This document shows positions 18,468 through 34,205 of a DNA stretch of 64,000 bases, piece after piece. The translations under genes and the position numbers were made by a program. The notes beneath the pieces are model-generated. The model did not search any database, was not told the DNA's origin, and saw only the letters and a program-made list of their open reading frames with translations. Origin of the DNA: Asticcacaulis sp. EMRT-3. GTDB taxonomy: Bacteria > Pseudomonadota > Alphaproteobacteria > Caulobacterales > Caulobacteraceae. Every line of letters begins with the position of its first letter. The stretch's first letter is position 1. The stretch covers positions 889,001 through 953,000 of the forward strand of contig NZ_JASERT010000001.1 in assembly GCF_030027245.1 (NCBI RefSeq), written 5' to 3'.

Positions 18468-18707
18468 TTAGGCCTTCAGCTTTTCGTTGATGTAGTTGAC
18501 GGCATCGCCAACAGTCAGGATATGTTCGGCCGAATCATCGGGGATTTCGATATCGAACTCTTCTTCGAAAGCCATGACCAGTTCGACGATGTCGAGCGAA
18601 TCAGCTTCCAGGTCGTCGATAAAGCTCGCCTTTTCGGTGACCTTATCCGGATCGGCGTCCAGATGGTCGATAACGATCTTGCGAACACGTTCAAGAACTT
18701 CAGACAT
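18468..18707 (-). CDS. acpP: acyl carrier protein
   Basis: This 79-residue acidic protein carries the phosphopantetheine site in the DSL motif, with Ser37 as the attachment residue. It shuttles acyl chains for FabD, FabG and FabF, all encoded next to it. A spacer of about 180 bases precedes it and probably carries its promoter. A terminator-like hairpin follows. Confidence 0.98.
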   Translation of the reverse strand: MSEVLERVRKIVIDHLDADPDKVTEKASFIDDLEADSLDIVELVMAFEEEFDIEIPDDSAEHILTVGDAVNYINEKLKA

Positions 18708-18891
18708 TTATAGTCCCTTCAGAGGTTTAGCTATCAAAGACCCCATAAATCTCGAACGATTGAAGGGGCAGATCAGAATCTAGATTTTGTCTTGTAGGCA
18801 CAGATGGTTTGTGATTCAAGCCATTTCAAGCCTTGGCCGCCATTACAGCATACTCTTGCGCCTTGCAAAAGACTGTCAGCGGGTGCGCGGC

Positions 18892-19644
18892 TCAGATCAT
18901 CGCCATCCCGCCATTGACGTGCAGGGTCTGGCCGGTGACATAGCCGCCTTCCAGACTGGCCAGATAGACGGCGGCGGCGGCAATATCTGTGCCCTTGCCG
19001 AGGTCGCCGGCCGGGATCTTGGCCAGGATAGCGGCGCGCTGCGCTTCGTTCAGTTCGTCCGTCATCGGAGAGGCGATAAAGCCCGGCGCAATACAGTTGA
19101 CCGTAATGCCGCGGCTGCCGACTTCCTGCGCCAGCGCCTTGGAAAAACCGATCATGCCCGCCTTGGAGGCGGCATAGTTGGTCTGGCCTGGATTACCGGT
19201 GACGCCAACGATTGAGGTGATGCCGATAATGCGACCGAAACGGCGCTTCATCATGCCTTTGGTGGCGGCACGCGCCAGCCGGAAATAGGCTTCGAGATTG
19301 ACCTTGAGAACGGTTTCCCAGTCCTCGTCCTTCATGCGCAGGATCAGGCCGTCGCGCGTAATACCGGCATTGGCGATCAGAATGTCGATCCCGGCCCCGG
19401 CGGCGGCCTCCGCCCTGGCCACCAGCCCGTCCACCTCAGCCGAATCCGACAGGTTGCAGGCCGCCACAAAAGCGCTGGCGTCTTTCCGGGCGTTCAGTTC
19501 GGCGGCCAGATCGTTCAACACGTTCTCGCGCGTGCCCGACAGCACCACATGAGCGCCCTGAGCATGAAGCGCGCGGGCGATTTCAGCACCAAGGCCACCC
19601 GTGGCACCGGTAACAAGAGCAGTTTTGCCGGTCAGTTCAAACAT
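18892..19644 (-). CDS. fabG: 3-oxoacyl-ACP reductase
   Basis: This 250-residue short-chain dehydrogenase reduces beta-ketoacyl-ACP with NADPH. The nucleotide motif TGATGGLG is near 12-19 and the NAGITRD motif near 92-98. The catalytic residues are Ser144, Tyr157 and Lys161 (YAASK). The C-terminal GGYVTGQTLHVNGGM is typical. It lies between fabD and acpP on the same strand. Confidence 0.97.
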   Translation of the reverse strand: MFELTGKTALVTGATGGLGAEIARALHAQGAHVVLSGTRENVLNDLAAELNARKDASAFVAACNLSDSAEVDGLVARAEAAAGAGIDILIANAGITRDGLILRMKDEDWETVLKVNLEAYFRLARAATKGMMKRRFGRIIGITSIVGVTGNPGQTNYAASKAGMIGFSKALAQEVGSRGITVNCIAPGFIASPMTDELNEAQRAAILAKIPAGDLGKGTDIAAAAVYLASLEGGYVTGQTLHVNGGMAMI

Positions 19645-19736
19645 GAAAGCCTCCGGGGCGGGTCATTAAATCAGCGGGGCGGTTTAGGGCAAACCGCCCG
19701 CCGGGGCAAGGAGAATATGGTTCGCGCGACCTTACG

Positions 19737-20687
19737 CTATTTGAGACTCTGCGCGAAGGCTTCGAAATCAGTCGCACCATTCAGCGCCACGCAGGTGGCC
19801 TCTGGCGCGATACGCTTGGCCATGCCGGTCAGCACCTTGCCTGCGCCCAGTTCGGCGAAGGTGGTCACCTGCCCCTCACCCGCCAGCCACATCATGCTTT
19901 CGCGCCAGCGTACGCGGCCGGTCACCTGCGCCACCAGCAAACCGGCGATCTCGCTCTTGTCGGCCAATGGCCGCGCCGTGACATTGGCGACAAGGCCGGT
20001 CACCGGCGACGCGGTCGTCACCGCCGCCAGCGCATCGCGCATTTCCAGCGCCGCCGGTTCCATCAGCGGACAGTGGAACGGCGCCGATACATTGAGCAGC
20101 ATGGCCTTGGCACCCAGTTCCTTGGCTTTTTCCATCGCCAGTTCAACCGCCGCCTTCATGCCGGAAATGACAATCTGACCGGCATTATTGTCATTGGCCA
20201 CCACCACCATGCCCGCCGCCGATCCGGCTTCGCAGGCCTTTTCGGCCAGTTCGAGATCGGCCTTGCCGATCAGGGCCGCCATCGCGCCGACGCCCACCGG
20301 CACGGCGCGCTGCATCGCCTGACCGCGCAATTTCAGCAGACGCGCCGTATCGGCCAGGCTGAACGTGCCCGCCGCTGCGTGGGCCGAATATTCGCCAAGG
20401 CTATGACCCGCCACGTACTTTGCGGCGGCGCAGGTGATACCGAAATCCTTTTCCAGCACCCGCGCCACGGCCAGCGACACCGCCATGATGGCGGGCTGGG
20501 CGTTTTCGGTCAGGGTCAACTGATCTTCCGGGCCGTCCTTCATCAGGGCAAACAGTTTCTGGCCCAGCGCCTCATCGATTTCATGGAACACATCGCGCGC
20601 ACTGGCGAAATTATCAAAAAGCTCCGCGCCCATACCGACGCTCTGCGAGCCCTGTCCGGGAAATAAAAAGGCCAAGCTCATGATCAT
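19737..20687 (-). CDS. fabD: malonyl-CoA:ACP transacylase
   Basis: This 316-residue enzyme loads malonyl groups on ACP. The N-terminal FPGQGSQ, catalytic Ser96 in GHSLGEYSA and the active-site His in SAPFHCPLM are all present. Two starts two codons apart are possible (20687 and 20681); AAAGGACAG fits the first. It is the first gene of the fab cluster. A 92-base spacer separates it from fabG. Confidence 0.96.
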   Translation of the reverse strand: MIMSLAFLFPGQGSQSVGMGAELFDNFASARDVFHEIDEALGQKLFALMKDGPEDQLTLTENAQPAIMAVSLAVARVLEKDFGITCAAAKYVAGHSLGEYSAHAAAGTFSLADTARLLKLRGQAMQRAVPVGVGAMAALIGKADLELAEKACEAGSAAGMVVVANDNNAGQIVISGMKAAVELAMEKAKELGAKAMLLNVSAPFHCPLMEPAALEMRDALAAVTTASPVTGLVANVTARPLADKSEIAGLLVAQVTGRVRWRESMMWLAGEGQVTTFAELGAGKVLTGMAKRIAPEATCVALNGATDFEAFAQSLK

Positions 20688-20827
20688 CTGTCCTTTGTCT
20701 TACGAGATGAGGCTGGTTAGGCCAAACCGCGTTTAAGGGCAAGCCTCCTGTGTTTTTTCACCGGCCACGTAACCCGGCTTGCCGTTGCTGCGTATAAGGC
20801 ATAGGCTTCGCCCACAGGAGATACCCC

Positions 20828-21355
20828 ATGAAAACCTTCGTCCGCTTCGCACCCGCCGCCCTGGCCCTGACAGCCCTGGCTTTCGCCACACCCTCCTTCG
20901 CCGCCCTTAAGGTCGGCGACAAGGCCCCAGACTTTAACTTGCAAGCCGCAACCAATGGCAAGGTCAGCACCTTTTCGTTGAAATCGGCGCTGAAAAAAGG
21001 CCCGGTCGTGGTCTATTTCTATCCCAAGGCCTTTACCACCGGCTGCTCGCTCGAAGCGCACGAATTTTCGGAAGCCATGCCGCAATTCGAAGCCAAACAT
21101 GTGAGCGTTATCGGCGTGTCGGCGGACGACATCGACACCCTCAAGAAATTTTCCGCCCAGACCTGCGAAGGCAAGTTCCCTGTGGCTTCCGATACGTCCG
21201 CGACAGTGGCCAAGGCCTATGACGCCAAGATACCAGCGGTCAGCATGGCCAGTCGCGTCTCCTATATCGTCGGGCAGGATGACAAGATCATCTTCGTGCA
21301 CAGCGATATGAACGCCGCAACCCACGTTAAAAGCCTGCTCGCCGCCATCCAGTAA
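20828..21355 (+). CDS. exported peroxiredoxin (BCP/PrxQ-like)
   Basis: This 175-residue protein has a clear signal peptide (cut near PSFA-AL), which is unusual for the mostly cytosolic BCP family. The peroxiredoxin domain has DKAPDFNL, a YPKAFTTGCSLEA active site with the peroxidatic Cys, and a second Cys (QTC) about 50 residues later that could resolve it. It would reduce peroxides in the periplasm using an unknown reductant. The ribosome site AGGAGATACC precedes the ATG. The gene stands alone, divergent from fabD. Confidence 0.9.
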   Translation: MKTFVRFAPAALALTALAFATPSFAALKVGDKAPDFNLQAATNGKVSTFSLKSALKKGPVVVYFYPKAFTTGCSLEAHEFSEAMPQFEAKHVSVIGVSADDIDTLKKFSAQTCEGKFPVASDTSATVAKAYDAKIPAVSMASRVSYIVGQDDKIIFVHSDMNAATHVKSLLAAIQ

Positions 21356-21379
21356 GCCTCGGCACATTCCGCGACATCA

Positions 21380-21427
21380 GAGCGTTTCCTCAAAAAGTGG
21401 ATCCACTTTTTGGATAAGGAAGAGCGC
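21380..21427. repeat. palindromic element with 22-base perfect dyad
   Basis: The core CAAAAAGTGGATCCACTTTTTG (21392-21414 region) is a perfect palindrome, flanked by partly complementary GAGCGTTTCCT and AGGAAGAGCGCT arms. It joins directly to a 113-bp repeat copy. Similar aaaagtgg/ccactttt palindromes are scattered in many alphaproteobacterial genomes (general knowledge, not tested here). Confidence 0.7.
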
Positions 21428-21540
21428 TAGAGCAACGAGCGTTTAATTTGACTTACAAATTGAATGCGAGATGCGGAAAAGCGTAAAATGTAGAGCGGGT
21501 TGCATTCCTTTGACCGATTCAATCAGAATGCAAACCGCTC
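21428..21540 (-). repeat. solo copy of the 113-bp repeat
   Basis: Read on the minus strand, this stretch matches the unit found three times in tandem at 41223-41561, in the same length and with only a few substitutions. It contains two hairpins: a GAGCGG...CCGCTC stem with a GANTC site in its loop, and an ATT-AATTTG/CAAATT-AAT stem. It lies between the peroxiredoxin gene and the rpoC terminator. Confidence 0.9.
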
Positions 21541-21593
21541 TAAAACAAAAACTTAAAGCGCCGATCTCAGTCTATCAGACCGAAAAGCGCTCT

Positions 21594-21630
21594 AAAAAAA
21601 CCCCCGGAGCCAGGCTCCGGGGGTTTTTTT
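21594..21630 (-). terminator. rpoC intrinsic terminator (bidirectional form)
   Basis: A perfect stem of ACCCCCGGAGCC and its complement is flanked by A7 on one side and T7 on the other. It lies about 20 bases after the rpoC stop on the minus strand and would end the rpoBC transcript. It could also stop rightward transcription from the peroxiredoxin gene. Confidence 0.92.
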
Positions 21631-21649
21631 ACCGTTTGTTTGACGAAAC

Positions 21650-25843
<4,194 letters not shown>

Positions 25844-25945
25844 ATGAATTCCAGCTTTCCAGTGTGCTTACAGCACGAAAATAAGACATTTGCGGACAGT
25901 TTACGGAGATAGAGGGAGCCGAATGTGTCTTCGGCTCCCCTCGCT

Positions 25946-30019
<4,074 letters not shown>

Positions 30020-30379
30020 CGTTATTCCTTGCGTCGAAAGACGCCTGAAAGTGTGGTCGGGAGGCAGGTTGGACTGCGCGCGAAGGGGTCGGTTTTGTCC
30101 CTTGATCGGGGAAAAATTTGCCTTGCGCCTGCTCTTTTATGATCCACACCTCAAAAGGCCCAGACCAAAGACGCTGATTGTATGATCCATCTGTTCGGAT
30201 CAGCCCTTCGCCGGTGGAAAGAGCACAAGACCGGCCTGCGGGCCCCGCTTCAAGGCGCAATACGCCTGAAGGGGGAGCGTCACATACCCCACTTATCCCC
30301 GCACGTAAAGGGGGCGAGTGGAATTATTTTTAAAATGTCAAGCCATGTTTTGCATGACCGGAAATTCGCCGCACACAGC
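30020..30379. other. 360-base spacer upstream of rpoB
   Basis: No credible gene lies here. On the minus strand a TTGACA (30341-30336) follows an AT-rich patch, but no good -10 lies 16-18 bases on, so I do not call a promoter. The spacer separates the OmpA-like gene from rpoB and probably holds the rpoBC promoter and leader. Confidence 0.5.
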
Positions 30380-31246
30380 CTATTGCGCCATATGGAACTG
30401 CACGCTGAGCGACTGGCTGTCATTGCCACCTTCCACCGACTGACCGACCGAAGCCACCTGAAGAAGCGCCGGACCATTGGGGCCGGCGCGCAGCTTGCCC
30501 AGAACGGGCTGATCGGCAATCAGCGCATCATGGAAGGCCACCGACCGTTCGAGCGCCAGTGCCTGCTGGGCGCGGCCTTCCGGCGTGAAGGCGTTGAAGC
30601 TGGAACTGGCGACAATATTTACCACGGACATCTTGCCGGACGTCTCGCAGTTCGTGGCCGGGGCACCCGAAGCATAGCAGGGCAGTCTGGCCGCCAGGGT
30701 AGCGGCTACCTTGCCTGCAATAGACTGTCCGTTGGCCGACAAGGTGGTCGAGCCGTTTTCGAACAACTGGTCGGCGGTGAAGGTCAGGGTGCCGGTATCT
30801 ATATTGGTATTGGCGGGAATCTTGTCCTTGTCGATGTCATCGCCCACCGAAGTCATGAAGGCGGCATTATCGGCAGCGGTCGACAGAGACGCCGACGACT
30901 GAGACGATTCCTTCGGTGTCTGGGCCGTATAGGCGAAACAGTGTGGATCGGGATCATTAACCCCGTCATCGGCCAGCACCTGACCCGGCACGCAGACCAC
31001 GTGGTTCTTGTGGTCGATCTGGATGGTGGCCTGTTGGCTTTTCAGGGCGTCCGCCACCTGAAGGAGCGCCGTGGTCTGGGCGTCCTTGGCGCTGGTCAGC
31101 ATTTCGGTCGATTTGTGAAAATTGAGCGCGAAATAGGCCAGCATGATGATGAAGATGAAAACGACCCCCACCATCATATCGGTCATGGAAACGTAATAGC
31201 TCTCGCCTTCTTCAAGCTCTTTGGCGCGGCGGTGTCGGAATTCCAT
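30380..31246 (-). CDS. OmpA/MotB-like stator protein (ZorB-type N-terminus)
   Basis: This 288-residue protein has a short charged cytoplasmic N-terminus and one membrane helix (about 20-43). Asp23 sits in the SMTDMMVG motif at its start, the position of the proton-carrying Asp in MotB, ExbD, TolR and ZorB. The periplasmic part has an extension with four Cys, then an OmpA-like peptidoglycan-binding domain (DQLFENGSTTLSANG, later ERSVAFHDAL). The start has GGGGAG seven bases upstream and follows the ExbB/TolQ-like gene by 12 bases, so both form one operon and probably one complex. The cargo or effector of this motor is unknown, and no Zorya effector gene is adjacent. Confidence 0.82.
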   Translation of the reverse strand: MEFRHRRAKELEEGESYYVSMTDMMVGVVFIFIIMLAYFALNFHKSTEMLTSAKDAQTTALLQVADALKSQQATIQIDHKNHVVCVPGQVLADDGVNDPDPHCFAYTAQTPKESSQSSASLSTAADNAAFMTSVGDDIDKDKIPANTNIDTGTLTFTADQLFENGSTTLSANGQSIAGKVAATLAARLPCYASGAPATNCETSGKMSVVNIVASSSFNAFTPEGRAQQALALERSVAFHDALIADQPVLGKLRAGPNGPALLQVASVGQSVEGGNDSQSLSVQFHMAQ

Positions 31247-31258
31247 GAACCGCTCCCC

Positions 31259-32011
31259 TTACGCCGTCGGCTTGGTGAGCGCCTGCTCGATACGCCCCAG
31301 CGTGCGCAACTGCTCGACCATGACCTTTTCCGGCGGCAGGAACTGCACGCAGGCGTCAAGCGCCTCAAACATCATGGCTTCGAGGGCGGCGATGCGCTTG
31401 CGGCGCAGGCGTGCCACGATGCGCAGGATGATCGAAGCGGTCACACCGGCGATCGAGGTCCAGAACTTGGTCGAGGCAATGGCCAGCAAGCCGATGATCG
31501 CCTGTTCCATCGCCGAGGAATCACCATGCCCCATGCCCGCCGTGGCTTCGCTCAGCGCTGCTACAATGCCGAGAAAGGTAACGGCCAGACCGATGGCGAC
31601 CAGGATATTGGCCCACCATTCCAGCACGCGCGCCGGTTCATCGAGGCTGTCGAAGGTTTCGGCGGCACGCGCCGAGGTGGCGAAACTGCCCTCGCCCGTA
31701 TCGGCCAGCAGGCTGCGGAAATTCGACCAGCCCAGCACCAGCGCCGCCGATGTGGCAGCGTTGGACATGGTGCCGGAAAAACGGATGTCGATCTGGGCGA
31801 ACTGGTCGTGAAAATTCTTACGCGCCTGCGGGCCGCGAAAGGCCGACAGCAGGTTCCAGCGTTCGCGCAGTTCTTCGCGCAGCGCCTTGTATTCGGTAAA
31901 TCCGGAAAATACGATCAGCCCGATGCCGAAGACCAGCAAAAGCCCGGCCATGATGAGCGCGGCGCCCGGTGTGGAAAAGACGGCGACGACGACGGAGGTA
32001 ACCGGATCCAA
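31259..32011 (-). CDS. MotA/TolQ/ExbB-family proton channel
   Basis: This 250-residue membrane protein has three predicted membrane segments (about 7-36, 132-153 and 170-198) with a cytoplasmic domain between the first two, which is the ExbB/TolQ plan and not the four-helix MotA plan. WWANILVAIGLAVTFLG and the Thr/Ser-lined third helix (STKFWTS) match the pore-lining helices. The start is a TTG at 32011 with AGGGA upstream; no in-frame ATG is near. It is followed by the OmpA/MotB-like gene. It is about 250 residues long, without the long C-terminal tail of ZorA. Confidence 0.83.
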   Translation of the reverse strand: MDPVTSVVVAVFSTPGAALIMAGLLLVFGIGLIVFSGFTEYKALREELRERWNLLSAFRGPQARKNFHDQFAQIDIRFSGTMSNAATSAALVLGWSNFRSLLADTGEGSFATSARAAETFDSLDEPARVLEWWANILVAIGLAVTFLGIVAALSEATAGMGHGDSSAMEQAIIGLLAIASTKFWTSIAGVTASIILRIVARLRRKRIAALEAMMFEALDACVQFLPPEKVMVEQLRTLGRIEQALTKPTA

Positions 32012-32130
32012 TATATATCATCCCTGTTTGAGGCGCTGCGCCCCGCTTCAAGGCGTAAAAGCGGGCAATTTTGTGACGAACGGCCTGAGAATAGCGATAC
32101 AAGCCTGACCAATGGCACAGGCAATGCCAT

Positions 32131-32163
32131 AAAAAAAGGCCGAAGCACAAGGGCTTCGGCCTT
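32131..32163 (-). terminator. rplJL intrinsic terminator
   Basis: On the minus strand AAGGCCGAAG pairs with CTTCGGCCTT across an eight-base loop, followed by a run of T. It lies about 30 bases after the rplL stop and separates the ribosomal transcript from the motor-pair operon. Confidence 0.93.
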
Positions 32164-32191
32164 CTTCAGACAATTTTTCCGAAAATCGAAA

Positions 32192-32575
32192 TTACTTAAC
32201 TTCGACCTTGGCGCCGGCGTCTTCCAGCTTCTTCTTGATGTCGGCAGCTTCTTGCTTCGAAACGTTTTCCTTGACGTTTTGCGGAGCGCCTTCGACGAGA
32301 TCCTTGGCTTCCTTCAGACCGAGGTCGGAACGGATGCCACGGATTTCCTTGATCACGTTGATCTTCTTGTCGCCGCCGTCAACGATGACAACGGTGAATT
32401 CGGTTTGCTCTTCGACGGCTTCGGCCGGAGCGGCAGCAGCGCCACCGGCAGCGGCAACAGCCACCGGAGCAGCGGCAGAAACGCCCCACTTTTCTTCGAG
32501 CAGCTTCGACAGCTCAGCAGCTTCGAGCACGGACAGGGCGGACAGGTCTTCGACCAGCTTTTCCAACTTAGACAT
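32192..32575 (-). CDS. rplL: 50S ribosomal protein L7/L12
   Basis: This 127-residue protein has the N-terminal dimerisation domain, an Ala/Gly/Pro-rich hinge (about 38-54) and the C-terminal domain with [32 protein letters not shown] sequence that binds translation factors. It follows rplJ by 64 bases and ends in a strong terminator, not in read-through toward rpoB. Confidence 0.98.
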   Translation of the reverse strand: MSKLEKLVEDLSALSVLEAAELSKLLEEKWGVSAAAPVAVAAAGGAAAAPAEAVEEQTEFTVVIVDGGDKKINVIKEIRGIRSDLGLKEAKDLVEGAPQNVKENVSKQEAADIKKKLEDAGAKVEVK

Positions 32576-32639
32576 GTGATTTCCTTAAGAGAGATATAGA
32601 GATTGAAAGTGAAAGGGTCTGTGGTGTTCGTTTGGCTGT

Positions 32640-33155
32640 TTAAGCCGCGTTCTTCTCGGCGTGAGCCGCAATAACGCGGGCCACAGCGCCGGCAGGCGCT
32701 TGCAGGACGCCAGCGATCTTGGTCGCCGGGGCCTGGATAAGACCGATAAGCTTGCCGCGCAGTTCGTCGAGTGACGGCAGCGTGGCCAGGGCCTTGACAC
32801 CGCTCTCGTTGAGCACGTCCGTACCCATGATGCCGCCAATGATCTTGAGCTTGTCATTTTCTTTGGCGTACTGGGCGGAGATTTTAGCGGCCGTCACCGG
32901 ATCGGCGGAATAGACCAGGGCGACAGGGCCTTTGAAGAGGGCTTCGCCCGCTTCGCCAACCGAGCCGTTCAGGGCCTTTTGCACCAGACGGTTTTTGAAC
33001 ACTCTCAGCACGGCGCCTTCTTTACGAAGGCGATTGCGGAGTTCAGACATTTCCACAAAGGTCATACCCGTATATTGGGTAACAACCACGGTACCGGAAT
33101 CGGCAAAGACGCCTTTCAGCTCTTCGATCGACTCGGCTTTTTGTGCGCGGTCCAT
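32640..33155 (-). CDS. rplJ: 50S ribosomal protein L10
   Basis: This 171-residue protein anchors the L7/L12 stalk to 23S rRNA. It begins MDRAQKAESIEELKG, with VVTQYTGMT and RNRLRKEGA motifs and the C-terminal stalk helix. I chose the ATG at 33155 with GGAGG seven bases upstream; a longer reading frame extends into the leader but lacks family similarity. L10-type autoregulation is likely, as the leader contains strong hairpins. Confidence 0.97.
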   Translation of the reverse strand: MDRAQKAESIEELKGVFADSGTVVVTQYTGMTFVEMSELRNRLRKEGAVLRVFKNRLVQKALNGSVGEAGEALFKGPVALVYSADPVTAAKISAQYAKENDKLKIIGGIMGTDVLNESGVKALATLPSLDELRGKLIGLIQAPATKIAGVLQAPAGAVARVIAAHAEKNAA

Positions 33156-33601
33156 AAGTGGCCTCCATGGTACCCTGCGGCGAAAAATCCGTCGCAAGGC
33201 GCGTGACATTCCGCAAGAAAGCCTTGCGGAACAAACAAAACCCAAACCTTCCGGCAAGCCGGACGGATCAGGGGACTGTCAATGAGGGAGAGCTGCCACC
33301 ATAAAACCGCGCGTGTCGCTTAAGGCAAACACGAAAGGTTTTTGGGCGTATCGCGTCCCGTCTCAATTCGGTCTGCGGGGGCTCCCGCACATTATGGATC
33401 AGGCGGCCCCTGATCCCCGAAGGTCTTTGACAGAACGGTATGAAAGACAAGGCTTTCACGCCGGAGCGCCGCCTTTACAGCGAAAACCCCGATATGGCAA
33501 GGCCTGAGGCCGAAAAAGATGAATCCTGATTGCGAGGCCTGATTGCGAAGGATGCAAATCACACCTATAGGCTGGCCAGCCTTCTATCCGCGAGTTCCGC
33601 C
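33156..33601. promoter_or_regulatory. rplJ leader and divergent spacer with hairpins
   Basis: This 446-base gene-free stretch lies between rplJ (leftward) and the MiaE-like gene (rightward). It holds three perfect dyads: TTCCGCAAG/CTTGCGGAA at 33209-33231, GCGGG/CCCGC at 33375-33388 and GGATCAGG/CCTGATCC at 33396-33416. The first lies about 55 bases upstream of rplJ, where an L10-binding leader would be expected. The promoters were not identified. Confidence 0.5.
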
Positions 33602-34201
33602 ATGCTTACCGACATACACGATTTCCTGGGCAGTGAAACTCCGCGCGCATGGGTCGATGCCGCGCTGGACAATCTTGACACCCTGCTCCTCGACCACAAG
33701 AACTGCGAATACAAGGCGGCCTCCAATGCGCTGAACCTGATGGCCAAGTATCAGGAGCGCGTGGAACTGATCAACGCCATGTCGCGTCTGGCACGCGAGG
33801 AACTGGTGCATTACGAACAGGTGCTGAAAATCATCAGAGCGCGCGGCATTGCGCTGCGCCCCCTCTCCGCCTCGCGCTATGCCACGGGCCTGCGCAAGCT
33901 GGTGCGGCGCACAGAACCCGGCATGATGACCGACATCCTGCTGATCAGCGCCTTTATCGAGGCGCGTTCGTGTGAGCGGTTTGCCGCCATCGCCCCGCAC
34001 CTCGATGACGACTTAAACAAGTTCTATTCGGGCCTGCTGCGCTCAGAAGCGCGCCATTATCAGGGCTATATCCGGCTGGCTGAGCTTTATGGCGACCGTG
34101 ACGACATCGCCCGCCGCATCGCCATCATCCGCCCGGTCGAGCAGGCGTTGATCGCCGAGCCCGATGCTGAGTTCCGCTTCCATAGCGGCCCGCCGGCGTA
34201 A
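33602..34201 (+). CDS. miaE: tRNA-(ms2io6A)-hydroxylase, MiaE-like
   Basis: This protein of about 199 residues is a ferritin-like four-helix di-iron enzyme of the MiaE family. It shows early W-x-x-A.LDNLDTLLLDHKNCEYKAA, an EELVHYEQV metal-binding helix and a later FIEARSCERF helix. MiaE hydroxylates the modified adenine at position 37 of certain tRNAs. I chose the ATG at 33602, since upstream codons are alternative starts outside family similarity. It lies among ribosomal genes but is not one of the classical cluster. Confidence 0.88.
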   Translation: MLTDIHDFLGSETPRAWVDAALDNLDTLLLDHKNCEYKAASNALNLMAKYQERVELINAMSRLAREELVHYEQVLKIIRARGIALRPLSASRYATGLRKLVRRTEPGMMTDILLISAFIEARSCERFAAIAPHLDDDLNKFYSGLLRSEARHYQGYIRLAELYGDRDDIARRIAIIRPVEQALIAEPDAEFRFHSGPPA

Positions 34202-34205
34202 AATC

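Noticed and set aside
30380..32011. A complete Zorya defence system.
   Set aside because: The OmpA-like N-terminus is ZorB-like, but the ExbB-like partner is too short for ZorA and no ZorC, ZorD or ZorE gene lies in the neighbourhood. I report it as an orphan motor pair.
30243..32055. A shared 15-base string CCCCGCTTCAAGGCG upstream of rpoB (30243-30257) and of the ExbB-like gene (32041-32055), as a common operator.
   Set aside because: About two shared 15-mers are expected by chance in 64 kb, and the distances to the two starts (about 225 and 30 bases) differ too much.
30182..32599. An 805-codon open frame covering the motor pair and rplL on the plus strand.
   Set aside because: It runs through three real minus-strand genes, crosses an intrinsic terminator and has low-complexity composition, so it is a shadow.
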